Assembly: GCF_015706575.1 (NCBI RefSeq)
Contig: NW_024037050.1
Span: forward strand, 6,262,001-6,326,000
Length of the DNA stretch: 64,000 bases
Direction of reading: 5' to 3'
From: Patiria miniata
Taxonomy: Eukaryota > Echinodermata > Asteroidea > Valvatida > Asterinidae
Under the pieces are notes generated by a model, which was given only the letters and a program-made list of their open reading frames with translations, did no database searches and was not told where the DNA came from. Positions 11,564-24,800 of this stretch are shown in pieces; position 1 is the first letter of the stretch, and each line of letters starts with the position of its first letter. A program made the translations under genes and the position numbers.

Positions 11564-12989
11564 ATGATCTGGCATTCCCAATGCACAAACAGATTTCCCC
11601 ACTGTATCCTGTGCCAATGTGCTGTGTCTTCTTCTGAAATGAAATGCGGCTAAATCTCTGCAACAAAATATGAGGAGCACTAGGGTTTTGGAACTACTCC
11701 ATCCTTACTCTGCTGAATTGAGATCAAAAAGAAAAAAATCTTTTGGATTTCATTGATCTGAATAGTGAATAAGGGATCTTTTACTCTAGTTGTGGGATAA
11801 GGCCAAAAAAAAAAGTCTCCGGTTTCTGGTATGGAGCTTGCCCAAAAAGTGGTGCGGCGACGCGGCTTTTTTTTTTATTACCTGATTTTTTTTGCTTCAA
11901 ATGTCGGCTGATGACTGCAAATGGTGCCCGACTAAACTTAGTGCAAATATATGGGAGTCCAGAGAGGCCACATAAAGCTTATTCTCGACCATAACCCAAT
12001 CTAAAAACATGTTAAAATTGTGCAGCAGCAGGATTCCAGTCAAACCAGTGAGTTTGGCGGTTTTGAGACATCATCTTTCATTGAAAAAAAAACTTTTTCA
12101 TTTTGCCGACGCGCATGGCTACGGCGATGCGCGCGCATACCAGAAACCGGAGACTTTTTTTTTGGCCTAATGCTAGATTTGATGACAAGTCGTATTTTGT
12201 CTGTGAACTTCAGTCGAACTCCATCGACGCGGCTGGTATACGTAATCGGCCAGGTTGTGACAAATCTAGCGATTTACGTTCTCGCACCGTTATTCAGATG
12301 CAAGCAGCGCAGTGCATTTTGCAGTGAGATCCAATCGCGCACTGTTATGCAAGTCAGGACTCTTTCATTCCATTACATGGGGAGTTCTAAACATATTAAT
12401 TATTATTCCAAACATAAAAGAATTTGACATAAAAGAATTTGTGAAGTGTAAGTCTCATGCTGAAGAAGAAGATTGAAGCTGGAATAAGAACCAGTCAATT
12501 CAGCTTGGCAATTCGGTATCGGTACCCGTGCACAGTTACGTTGCTCACCTATTTCACTGGTACACATTGCACTATCCTAGACGTGACCACCAGCGCTTGC
12601 ATATGCAAATGTAACACGTTCTTGTGCTTCATTTCTGACATTTAGGGAGTATTTGCTAGACTTTACGTTCAACAATAAGCCTTCTGCAAGTAAAGGTTGA
12701 CCTTTGTTTGCAGCAATTTGTACACCGACTTCACCAAACTTTGACTACAACACTGTTCTTTAATTTAGGCAGTAATTTAAAGGGCCTAATTTTGAAATCG
12801 GAATTCACCTGACTGACAACATTTTAGACACTGTTTTTGGGGGCAAGGTCTTGCATAGTTTGTTAGTTATATTTACATTAAAAATCAATTGGGTACTGGT
12901 AGGAAATTCATCCAATATATGTTTGATTTTTTTTCCGCCTGCCAATACTATATTTGGAAATGTGAGATTTCTTTTATTTTTTCTTTATG

Positions 12990-13125
12990 CTTGGTCTCGG
13001 TCTCGGAAGTCTTGGTCTCAGTGTTGGTCTCGGTCTTGGCCTTCGGAAGTCGAGTCTCGGTCTCAAAAACTGGTCCCGGTCTTGGTCTCGGTCTCGGTCT
13101 CGAATGCCCCGGTCTCGGATATGGA
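12990..13125. repeat. GGTCTC/GGTCTT simple-sequence repeat
   Basis: Hexamer-like GGTCTCGGTCTTGG units form a degenerate run. It opens several frames rich in Ser/Arg or Leu/Gly, which I take as repeat artefacts. Confidence 0.8.
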
Positions 13126-14420
13126 GGTCTCGACTACAACCCCGTTCTTCATACATGTACATGGTCTTGTAGCTAAAATTGTTTTGGAACAAATAAAAAG
13201 ACAATACATGTAGGGCCTATCTGTGCAAAATATTCTAATGTATGAATTTAAAAAGGGGGGGGGGGTGGCCGGGAAAAAAAGGAAACAGGCGGGGATGAAA
13301 TGGTAATTTTTTTTTTACTTAACTCAAGTTCTGGACAAGTCTGAAATCTACTTGTTTGTTTATACATAGTCTGGCTGCCTAAAATTGTAATGTCAACTTG
13401 TAGACAACGATACACTTTTTTGGAAAAAGATGAGATTGTTTTATTGTGCTACAAATATGGAGGACTACTTCTGAGTTTATTTTCCGGTACTTTGTGGTTA
13501 ATGAATGCCTTGTTTTAATTTTAATTTGTTGAACGAGAAAAGGTGCAAGAGGTAAAATTTCTAGAAATGTCATGTAACATGCCTATTAAATTCATGCATT
13601 GGCCTGCATGCATGGTACATTCACACCCTTGCGCACAGTGCAGTGGGAGTGGGACCACAATGTCAGGCCATTGCGGCCCCTCACCGCAACTGTCACACGC
13701 TGTACAAAGCTATTGTATTACCGGCCTACACTCATTGTTCCTGCCTAGAACAAGGTGTGTCATTGACTGAGCCACACTCACACAAGGCCAATGTCCATAT
13801 ATAGGGCTGCGCATGTTTGGTGGGTGTGGTGCCTGACTAGTGCACTACTGGCTAGACTTGTCAAGTCCCTGTGTAGCTCTGGATTTCATTCTTAAAATCA
13901 CAAGCAAAATTACCGGTACAGTGCATACTAAGTAATAAGTTGGACTAGAGTAAAAAAAACTGGACTCACTACAGCTTGCAAGTTGTTCTGTTTTTGATTT
14001 CCTGATTTTTGTTCGACTCGGTCTGGAACGATCTGAGCAAATTCAGAATGAAATTAGAAATTGATATATTTTATTGAGTCAAGCACTTGATCGTTGGTGG
14101 TTATCAACAAAAGTAAACATGAAAGGGTCACTTGTTTGACCTAGAATAAGCTTTAGCTGGGTTTAGTGTGTGCAATTTACATTACGATCACACTCTAATT
14201 GGGTTGAAAGTCTTTCGTCATGGTACATGGACATACAATGTACCATGCAGCCTGTTCAAGGTCTATTTCTTTTCAACGTGTATTTGGTTCTCCCATATGC
14301 GTTTTATTGATTTGATCCAATTGTTGTAGGGAAATGCAATTTTGTGAATTGGAAACATTAGACTGGCATATCAGTCTGTGAGATGTGTGATAGTACGATT
14401 GTACACTTTTACTGACACCC

Positions 14421-14637
14421 CTCAGTGGGAAAGATTTCCATTATACGAAGTTCACAAATTTTCCTCTGTATTGACTAACAAGCCCCCAGATAGCAATTTC
14501 ATGTCATCAAAGTCAATTTGAGCAGTGAGAAAATACAAGCATTTTCTTAGAAAACACTTAGAATTTGTCAGTCCAATCTCATAGGGTTTGAACGCAGGGT
14601 GTTGAGTGAACTTCGTATATGGAAATCTTTCCCTCGG
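14421..14637. mobile_element. TIR element (MITE)
   Basis: The left end CTCAGTGGGAAAGATTTCCAT followed by an ACGAAGTTCAC block is mirrored on the right by GTGAACTTCGTATATGGAAATCTTTCCCTC. Internal words are shared with 10551-10778. Confidence 0.7.
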
Positions 14638-15388
14638 TGTTCTTCACAACTTTTGTTCATAAAGTTGCAGCACATATGTGGCAGTTTGGTCTTTAGCACC
14701 AAAATCCCATGGAAAGAAAGTTTGCCAAAAGAATTAAGTTAAACCATAACAAGGAGTGTTTCTGTAGCACTTGGGATCTCTTTCTTGAGTAGTGTGTAAT
14801 TAGAAATTTCAAACACTGCTCATTTTGTCTTTTTTTTTTAAGATGAGCAGAACACAAAGTTGAATTAAAATTAATGCGTCCAGTTATCGATATCTTCTTA
14901 GATTTAGAACCACACCAAACTCTCAAGAGTTACATGTACATGGTGCAAACAAAAAGCTCCTCATAATGATACATGTAAATGAGGAGTAAATTGATTCTCC
15001 TCTATGCAAACCATTTACAGTCTTATTTAAATGAAAAGTTAGATATCCTCAACAGTCAGTACATCCATGGAGGATTCTTCCATGGTGCATCATACTACAT
15101 GGAAACATCAGAGATTTGGTCCCTTTAAGAATAACAGACATACCTGGTGTTCTGACGATATCTTGAGTGCATTTACTGGAAGATTGCCTTTCATAAATAA
15201 ATCAATGTCTCATCAACCAAGATATCATCACTTGTGACATGTGTGATGGCACTACTGTATCAATGTACATGTAATAGGACAGCAGTGTTTATGTGTTGAC
15301 TCAGTATGGAAGGAATCCTCATAAAAAAAAGGCCAGCAATCGTCCTGCCATAGGCACTGCCAGATGTTACTTAGTGGCCACTGGTAGG

Positions 15389-15578
15389 GTAGTATGGTGG
15401 AGGGATGGCCCTATCGAAGTAAAACACCCAGTCGAGGTAAAACACTGGTAGCCGGGTAGCTGGGATGGGTACCCGTAAAAGAAACCCAACACCCAAAATT
15501 CAAATCCCGGAAGTTGTCGGAAGGGCTTTATAGCTTTATTGTGTAAACTGCAACTTTTGCGAATGTCATCTGTATGTA
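15389..15578 (+). repeat. dispersed repeat, family R1, partial copy
   Basis: Contains AAATTCAAATCCCGGAAGTTG and GTGTAAACTGCAAC in order, as at 20636-20780. It ends about 140 bp before the villin first coding exon. Confidence 0.6.
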
Positions 15579-15720
15579 TGCATGTATGATGTACATATAT
15601 ATGTACATAATCCTGAAATCTGTATTTTGTTTTCCATGTTCCAATTCATGTTTTCCATGAATTGTTAGAAGTTTAAGAAGTCTTTGTCATACTCTTCTTT
15701 CTTTCTCAATTCACATACAG

Positions 15721-15899
15721 TTGTCTGCCAGTAACGCCGCCAGCGCAAGAACAACATGGGTATGGTGGACCCAGAGTTCCGTGGAGCCGGCCAGAAGGAG
15801 GGGCTCAAGATCTGGCGAATTGAGAAGATGGCCGTGGCCAAGATCCCGGAGAAGGATTATGGGTATTTCTTCATGGGGGACTCCTACATCGTCCTGCAT
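15721..15899 (+). CDS. villin exon c1: 5' UTR tail + start of G1
   Basis: The acceptor CACATACAG ends at 15720 and 35 nt of 5' UTR precede the ATG at 15756 (context AACATGG). The exon encodes 48 residues including LKIWRIEKM and GDSYIVLH, the first strand and calcium-site Asp region of G1. A second in-frame Met lies at codon 3. Donor GTTAGT at 15900, phase 0. Confidence 0.93.
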
Positions 15900-18800
15900 G
15901 TTAGTATTGCAATTTTTTATGAAGCTCTTAAATGTAACAGGCAAATTCTTGGGGAACATTTCCAAACCTTGTCTTTGTCCCTGGATTCAGATTCATATCT
16001 GGCTGAAAATCATTTGAATGTTTAATATCAAAAACAACCCGAAAAGGTAATTTAAATTTTTGCCTCATTGTAGAGGATTTGATGTTTCTGAACCAGAACA
16101 CAAATATAGTGAGCAGAGTCTCTGAAATCAGGGGAATAAAAATCTCCTGAAACTGAAACGAAAGAGGACTGGAAAATATTTTAAGTTCCATAGCGTACTC
16201 CGTTTGTGTGTCTGTATGGGTGTCTGTACATGTGACATGTATGTTGAACTTGAAATACTAAAAAAAGAATCGGATGACAACTGACAAAGGATGTTATTCG
16301 TGATCTCCACCAACTCCCTGCACCATACCCTGGGGATCAAAACATTGCTTTATATGGGCATTGTGGCCTAAACCACAGTTCACGGATGCCGCGGTATCCG
16401 TTTTGTTCATAGCTGTACTGTATTGCTTCCTGTATCTGCTTTTACACCAAACAATGCCAGGATTGTTGGACTTGAGATGTGGGTGTAGCTACTATGGGAA
16501 ATGCTAGGGCAGAGATTTTTGAAGGATGTCCCTAGCTGGATAATGCAGGCTGAAAGTTTGGCAACAGAAGTTCCTTCAGACGTTGTGCTCGAATGAAGTT
16601 AGAATCACTGGTTTTGGATGCTCTTAAAATAGCTCAAGTACATTGATTCGCACTTACATTGTATGCTTAGAATGTTAACTGGAAAAAAGTCTGTTCCTGC
16701 ATGTAGCATTCAAGTGTACATTTCGTACATTCATGACAGACACGTAGTGTTCCAGTGGGGGAGTGTGGCTAGGGTTTGTGACTTCGCGATCAGAGGGTCA
16801 GGGGTTCGAATCCAGCTGCTGAACATATCGTGTGCCCTTGGGTAGCCTTTCTCCACCCAGGAGTATTAATGGGTACAGGCATTAGCTGGGGAGTAACCTG
16901 CGATGGACTGGCATCCCATCCAGGGGGAGTAGAAATATTCTCAGTCATTTCTGCCAAGGAAACTGGAGATAAACGCAGGCCTGATGGGCCATATGGGCTC
17001 GTGACAGACTTTACTTTACTTTATGAGAGCACATGTAGGATATAAAGTGCAATGCATTATGTCCTGAGCACAAGGTTAAATCAGGTCAAATAAGGTCAGA
17101 GTCGGGAATGAGGAAACATGATACAGTAAATCCCCTAGGCCAATTCAGTGACTTTTGTACTTCCTTACAGCAATTAACTTTTACACAGTGTAAATCTGAT
17201 TAAATTGATCACAGCCCCGGTATTGGATTTCTGGCTGTTTTAAATGCATTGTTTACAAACTTCAGTCAATTGTATCTTGCTTCCTTTTCCTTGTGGTTAC
17301 CTGTTCATTTCATTGTGGCCACCTGTCCAGAATGGCCACTTTGTCAATGGTATCCATCGTGGACACTTCTCCATGATGGCCACAGTATTATGGCCACAGT
17401 ATGAGGGCCACAGTATGAGGGCCACAGTATGATGGCCATCATACTGTCACGTTGGCCAAAGTATGATGGCCACAGTATGATGGCCACTTCTCCATGATGG
17501 CCACAGTATAATGGCCACAGTATGATGGCCACAGTATGATGGCCATCATACTGTCACATTGGGCAAAGTATGATGGCCACAGTACATGTATGATGGCCAC
17601 TTCTCCATGATGGCCACAGTATGTTGGCCACTTCCCCATGATGGCCACTTCCCCATGATGGCCACATCTCTATATATAGTATGGCCACTTCTCCATGATG
17701 ACCATCTTTCAGCGGCCACTGCAATTAATTCCAGTTGCTATTGCATTGTGTATACTATCCGGTGCGCAGATTATCCTATAAACTGTGCCCAAAAAACTGC
17801 CCATTAATTTATTTATTATTTATTTTGTTTTATTTTACCAGGGTAGCCCCATCAGTTGTCAAGGCACTGTTCTCCCTGGGGGCCCCGAATTACATGAAAA
17901 CATGATATAATATCGGCAAAAGTTACATTACCATAAAAGAACCCAAGGAATTAAAACCACACAAAATTAAAACCATAGATTAAAACAGACGGTGTATAGA
18001 TAAAAAGATTTAAAATGGAACATAATCTTGAATTAAAAAATTACTTTACACGTATCTTGTTAAATATGAGGGAGTGAATTATCGAGTGTCCATGGTCCTT
18101 ATAGGTCTTAAAATACAAACCATAATTATGTAAAACCAGCACCACTGACCTGTAAATTTAATGCGATTTAAAATCAGTTAAAATAAAAAAAATCAGTAGG
18201 CCACCCTTATATTCATATTTGCATTTTCACACTCTCAATAAGTAATCTTAGTTCTTACCCAGACAGGGCATTATTGTCATAGGTTACTTATGGCATGCAG
18301 ATTCCAAATCCAGTGATACGAACAGCTTACATTTTCATCGCTGCATTTCAGCGCAGCTGCTTACACGGCCCAGTAATTAGATTAGTGTTGTAAGTCATTA
18401 CAGAATCGCGTTAAGTCTCAGCTGGCTTGCAGACAAAAACTACTAGGCATCGAAAGAAGAAAAAGTACAAGTTCATGTATGCGAAAAGAAGCTGATTGCC
18501 CGTATGACTCTCAGAAATCAAGACCTGGTGGTGACAAGTCTATGCATAATTTATTTCTGTTACCTTGTTAGTCACCTTTAACCTCGCTTGTCACCTTTAA
18601 CTCTACGTCCTTCACAAGCACAAAAACAGTGACACCTCTTGGAGAATTCAGAGTTAAAGGTACCGTACACTACTAATAACGGGTATGGTATACAAAATTA
18701 GCATTTGCTGTAATTTTCAGATGTAAATGGATTTGGGGTTAGCATTTTGTAGCAAATGTTGTCACATTGGCCTGTTTAATTAAAGTTTTGTGTTCATGGA

Positions 18801-21800
18801 TGCCGGAAGCCCCCCCCCCCCCAAAAATGCTGTTCTTGTAGTCTGGCTCCTTGACCCTACTACAGACGAAAAGGGGCAGCTTATTTAATTATAGAGAATT
18901 GTCAGGTCAGGGAACCAGACTAGCTGGCTTGCACCCGTTCACAGATGTGTACCAGTAACAGATTGCAAACAAAATGTGGACTTAAACTAAATTTGGTAAA
19001 TTGGGGGCAGTATTTGAAAAAAAAAGTCAGTTTTTTTCCAACGATGGAAAACTTTGGAAATTGATACAAAAATTCCACTTGTATTGAAAATGACAGCACA
19101 CCAGATGCCATGATTCACATGATGCTTAAGACTATCGTTCACTTACAGTCAAGTACAATAGTGAATTTAATTTGGTAGTTTGGTTTTTTAATGTTTGCGA
19201 AATTGTACATTCCTAAAAGTTTGACCATGCATACCATGTTCAAATCAGAGGACTGAGTAAGGCACTTCGTTTTGGGAAACTAGGAGCAAAACATTGTGTA
19301 TAAAACATGATCTTTCATTTTGATTTTCCTCAAATACTTTGAAAATACTAGTACATGTAGTTAAAAGGTGAAGCAGTTAAGCATTGACTGAAGATTCATC
19401 TTAAAAAGACTTGAAAATGGCGGTTAAGTGTCAGAATAACTAATCTCACTCTCTGTATTTTAGCTTAGACCCTTCTGAATTCAACAATATCATTAAAAAA
19501 ATGTGCATGGTGTACAATTTGCTACATTTTGTAAATCCACTAGAGTCGCTGTAAAATCCAACAGAAATTATCGATTTCTGCAGTTGTGGGCTGTAGTACT
19601 TTATGAAGAAAGGTCAATGGACGGAGGAGCCAGCTTTTTTGTGTTCATGAATCCGTACTTTGTAAGTTAACTTTATAATGTACTTCCCGTCTACGTGCAG
19701 ATCGTGCCCTGTAGGGTACATTTTGGTCGGCAACTTTCACCCATGAATGATGAAGTTCTGGTTGACCTGCACTCATGACCTTTACCTGCACTTCCTTTAA
19801 ATTCACGGGTCACCCCGCATCAGGGATTGACAGGGGATAGGTAGAGGTCAAGGGTGAACTCTCAATAGTTTGTATAAAAATGGCCATAAATTAGTGAGTT
19901 GGCATATATAGGCCTATTGTACATACATACTTGTGTATACTTTCTATTTAAAGGGAATGTACATCATTGGCTTTTGCTGTTTTAAAATTTTTTAAAAATG
20001 AACTACATGTATTTGAGGGGTTAGTATAATAGATCAAATATTGTTACACTGACATGTTTGAAGTTTTGTGTTCGAAAATGCTGGAAAAACAAAAACGTTC
20101 AAGTAGTCTGGTTCGCTGACTCCACTAAAGATGAAATGGATCAATTATAGATGCCGGAAAATTGTTAGGTCAGGGAACAAGTCTAGCTGGCCTGCACCCG
20201 TTCATGAACATGTAACCAATAGCAAACAAAATTTTGACTGAACAAATGGTAAATTTGGAGCAGTAGTTGAAAAATAGTTAGGTTTTTCCAACGGTGGTCG
20301 GCCGACCACCGTTGGAAATTTATACAAAAATACCATTTTCTTGAAAATGACTTCACACCAAGTGCCATAATTTTACAAGATGCTTGAGACTGTCATTAAC
20401 CAACATCCTAGTAAGGTTTTTCGTAAAAACCTGGTAGTTTATTTGTCGATATTTGCAAATGTTGTATATTCCCTTTAATATGGTACGTGTACATTTAACT
20501 TAGGAGCTCAGGGCTCAAAATACCCTTATAAGTGTGTTTGAGTGAATTTTAGTGGTTTCCCCTTACCCAAATAGTTCAGTGGTCTTGTTTCTTTCGACAT
20601 TTACATTTGTGCATGGTGGTGTGTATAATTTACGGGTAGTATGGAACCGGGCACCCTATTGAAGTATAACACGAGTACAAGAAACCCAACCCCAAAATTC
20701 AAATCCCGGAAGTTGTCTAAAGGCTTTAAATAGCTTTACGGTGTAAACTGCAACATTAGCGAGCATCATCTGTCGTGCATTAAAATACACATAAACACGA
20801 AATCTGTTTTGATTATCAATATACATGTAGCCTGGTTTTCATTTTGAAAATGCCCCACAAATGGCATTCAGAACCGTTCTTTTCATCGATTAAGAAGTTA
20901 CTGAGTAATTTGTAAAGTTGGTTTGGTTATCCAATTTCATAATCTGAAACCGGTTCCTGACATCAGCGGTCGGGTACCCGGGTACCTGGTTCCGATGCAC
21001 ACTCCGAGCACTCAGCTTACAAAACACAACAGAGTACAGTCGAGTCTCGTTAATACAAACTCGTTCGGACCTAGCCAAATTGTTTGTTATATCAGAATTT
21101 TGTTTTAAGAGGAACATCAGTCCCATTCATTGTGCACATAAATGCACAGTCGGGACTAAGACTTTATGTTTGTTATAACCAGAATTTTGTATTAAAGGGA
21201 ATATACAACATTTGCAAACATCGAAAAATAAAACTACCAAGTTTTTGCGAAATACCTTAATAGGATGTTGGTAAATGACAGTCTAAAGCATCCTGTAAAA
21301 TTATGGCACCTGGTATACTGTCATTTTCAAGAAAAGTGGTATTTTTGTATCAATTTCCAACGCTGATCGGCCGATCAGCGTTGGAAACAACTGGCTTTTT
21401 TTTCAAATACTGGCCCCAATTGACCATTGCACTTGTTTGCAATCGATTACAAACCTATGAACGGGTACGAGCCAGCTAGACTGGTTCCCTGACCTTACAA
21501 TTCCCAAATGTATGTAAACTGCTCTGTTTCTTCTTATATGGAGTCAGGGAACCAGACTACAGGAAAATGATCGTTTTCTTGGTTTTTATAGCATTTTCGA
21601 ACCCAAAACCTCCAAAAAGTTAGTGTAACTATATTTGCTTATATTTCAAACCCCCAATTCCATCCATTTCTGAAAATTACAGCAAAAGCAAATGATGTAT
21701 ATTCCCTTTAACAGAGTTTGTACTAACGAGATTCGACTGTAATGACATTTAATAGTTTACAATCTTAATGCTACTAAATTTGTCCAATACATATAAAATG

Positions 21801-24800
21801 ATATTACTGTTTGTGAGGAAAAAATGGCATCGTAACGCTGTTCTCATTTGCAATTTAAGCCTCTTTAGCAGGTCAAAAGTTTAGTTTGTTCTGCTCTAAA
21901 CAGTGTCCGAAATATAATAAGGCTTAAATCTTGCCTGGGATTTTTCAGATATGTCTTTGAAATTCTTTTCATTTCAATTTCTTTAGCCACTACACCTGTG
22001 ATACAGGAAATGTTTACTGAAAATTAAAGCACTTGGTTTGTCCGTTCTAATATCTTCATATATAATATGTACATGTACATGTACCATGTTGTCTAAACAC
22101 TTGCATCAAGCATACGGTAGAGCAAGGAACAGATTTACCCGTGTGTGCAGTACACTGTACGTGTGTTGGACCTACAGTACATGTACAGTATGTATCAATG
22201 CAATGTACACGTAGCTGAAAAGGTATGTACATGCATTACACATTCAGTGCTATCTGTAATAACACACTCGGTGAAACATACTGAATTTTTTGCCATATAA
22301 TTTCTAAAGCTACTCTTTAGACTTTAGGAAGAAACTGTTTATTTTTCAAATTCAAGAGAGGCTGTCCATTGAAGAGTCTTATTTATGTCTGCCCCTCATG
22401 ACAGTTTTGTTGCTTATCCATAAATACATGTATTGTCCAACTCCATTCGTGGATTTGTGATTCATTAGGTATTGGCCTGTGAACGTGTGTGGGAAAATGT
22501 TATTCACTGGGTAAATCAAGGTCTTCGGGTGCGTTTACATACAATGAATGACAGTGTATCAATTCACAGTGCGGGCCGAGTGGTACACGCTACACTGCAC
22601 ATCAGACAATAGTCACGGAAATCCCTTTCCAATCCTGAAAACAGATCAAGCGTGCTGGGCTTGATCTCGACAACTATGTTGTTGCATTTTAAAATGTAGC
22701 CATTGTCAGCATTAAACCCTCCACAGGTATTGAGTGGTGCGCTATCAAATGTACGGGAGGCAGGATTTTTATAAAGGAGGTTTATAGATTGTATTTTGAT
22801 AGTGAAAAGTTTGGAGTAACTTTGGTCTGGGGAAAACTGATTGTTTTTTTTTATCGATTCAAGATTGGACAGGGTAAAAACTTATTTGAGGTGGGAATAA
22901 AACACGTTACCTCCAGGACACTTTACTTACGTTCTACCAACTGAGTTATTCAAATTATTCAGTGCTTTATTCCAAAAGTCATAGACATAAGTTCAAATCC
23001 TAAACTGTATTTTTGTTCACAATTTTTATTTTTAAGGGGGATCCATAAAAAATTAAAATCCAAATCATAAGACTCCCGTGTTAGTATTTACCCAATTGTT
23101 ATCTGCCTGATCAATTAAACGAAAGTTGAGGTCAAAATTTTTAGTCATCCTTTTTCAATAATTTTCAAAATGTTGTAAATTGTGCAAACTGATACAGAAA
23201 CTGAATATTGACCTTGACTAGATAAGCCTATAGTCAGCACACAAAATAATGAAAAACAAAATAGGATGTCACACACATTTTTAGATCTTATGTATATACG
23301 TGGTGCAAGGATGTGCTGCATTGCCGTAAAATCACGTAGGCTTTTGAGGTCAATTTGCATGCTCTCTTTCTTAAAAACAAGCAAAAATAGTATCCAATTG
23401 TGATTGTTTTATCTGAATTCCCTTTTGTGCTGCAGACAAGGTCTTCAGGCAACAGCTTTGTATGGAACATCCATTTCTGGCTTGGAAAAGAAACCTCTCA
23501 GGTACAGTGGAAACAACCAAAAACAAAAATTTGAAAGATTTCCGAAATTTTTTTCATTATTCTTACTTATTCCAAATGCATATAAATACGTGATGTTTCA
23601 TGGATTTCTCGTGATATTCATACATTTTGTATGAAATATTTACAAGTAATTCACTCGGGTGGGACTCGAACCCGCGACCTCCTGCATTCCAGTGCAGACG
23701 TCTTACCACTCGACCACCGTCTTACCACTCGACTATCGTGTGGTAAGACGTCTGCACTAGAAGGTGGGAGGTCGTGGGTTCGAGGCCCACCCGAGTGATT
23801 TTTTCCAACTTTCACTCGGAAGGTGGCACACTAAGCGTACAGTGTTTGTATGTCGGTGAAAGTAATTCAATTTTACATTGATTGTTTTATAACGCCTGAA
23901 TACATCCCGGTCATCTGAGTGGTGGGTCGTTTATCAAGTGTCATCAAATTATTTGTCCCGACCCATGGCCGGCCGCACCGCAAAATAGAAGTTCCATTGC
24001 ATGGTAAATAGAAGTTCCATTGCATGGTAAATAGAAGTTCCATTGCATGGTAAATAGAAGTTCCATTGCATGGTAAATAGAAGTTCCATTGCACGGTAAA
24101 TAGAAGTTCCATTGCACGGTAAATAGAAGTTCCATTGCACGGTAAATAGAAGTTCCATTGCACGGTAAATAGAAGTTCCATTGCACGGTAAATAGAAGTT
24201 CCATTGCATGGTAAATAGAAGTTCCATTGCATGGTAAATAGAAGTTCCATTGCATGGTAAATAGAAGTTCCATTGCATGGTAAATAGAAGTTCCATTGCA
24301 CGGTAAATAGAAGTTCCATTGCATGGTAAATAGAAGTTCCATTGCACGTTAAATAGAAGTTCCATTGCATGGTCACACTATTGGTGGCGCTAAAAAAAAC
24401 ACAACGCTGATGGTTCTGATAACAAGGACTTATTCAGGGGTTGCTTAAAATAAATATGAATGGTTCACTTTCTTACATTGGAAAGAATAATTTAATTCTG
24501 TTACAGATGGAACATTCTCCTCATGGAATGGAACGTTCCATCTGTCACCTCATGAAATTATTCTTACCATTGCACTCGTAAACATTCTTTATTTGTAAAA
24601 GCACTATAATTCACAAGCAAAATGGAAGCAAGGAAGCGTTCACGTAAGGATTGCACACATCAGAGAAATGAATTACGACTAGACAAATATGGGAAGTCTA
24701 TCTTGAATTGCTTGAACAGTGATCAGATTTTCTTGATTGCGTGTAGGATGAGCGGGTGTGGCAGCATACAAGACCACAGAGTTGGATGACCATCTGGGCG

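Larger units (their letters stand above)
8826..15720. other. 5' flank or first intron of the villin-type gene
   Basis: Mostly repeat-derived: degenerate tandem (9255-9535), hairpins (9539-9618, 10098-10137), a 495-bp fold-back (11069-11563), a two-member MITE family (10551-10778 and 14421-14637), a GGTCTC simple repeat (12990-13125) and a G-tract (13252-13268). No coding exon seen. Confidence 0.5.
15900..23435. other. villin intron after c1 (7.5 kb)
   Basis: Holds a tRNA-headed SINE (16750-17030), a GATGGCCAC minisatellite (17335-17705), a retro-like tail (17811-17905), three copies of the TTAA MITE family (18658, 19952 and 21196), repeat R1 (20636-21003) and a pogo-like MITE (21037-21739). 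The parts 15900-16740 and 21750-23430 show nothing recognisable beyond ACATGTA-rich sequence. Confidence 0.7.
23502..24746. other. villin intron after c2
   Basis: Holds an inverted pair of tRNA-like sequences (23655-23815), the 23-bp minisatellite (23984-24372) and a hairpin (24480-24568). Confidence 0.7.

Noticed and set aside
11201..11680. 159-codon minus-strand frame
   Set aside because: It runs through both arms of a fold-back element, with mirrored sequence and no recognisable domain.
12851..13213. Ser/Arg-rich open frames
   Set aside because: Produced by the GGTCTC simple repeat on both strands; no family match.
23984..24372. CRISPR-like array of short repeats
   Set aside because: Units are contiguous without spacers and the DNA is animal; this is a minisatellite.
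23873..24376. Long overlapping minus-strand open frames (up to 167 codons)
   Set aside because: They come from a 23-bp stop-free minisatellite read in three frames; no splice sites or homology.
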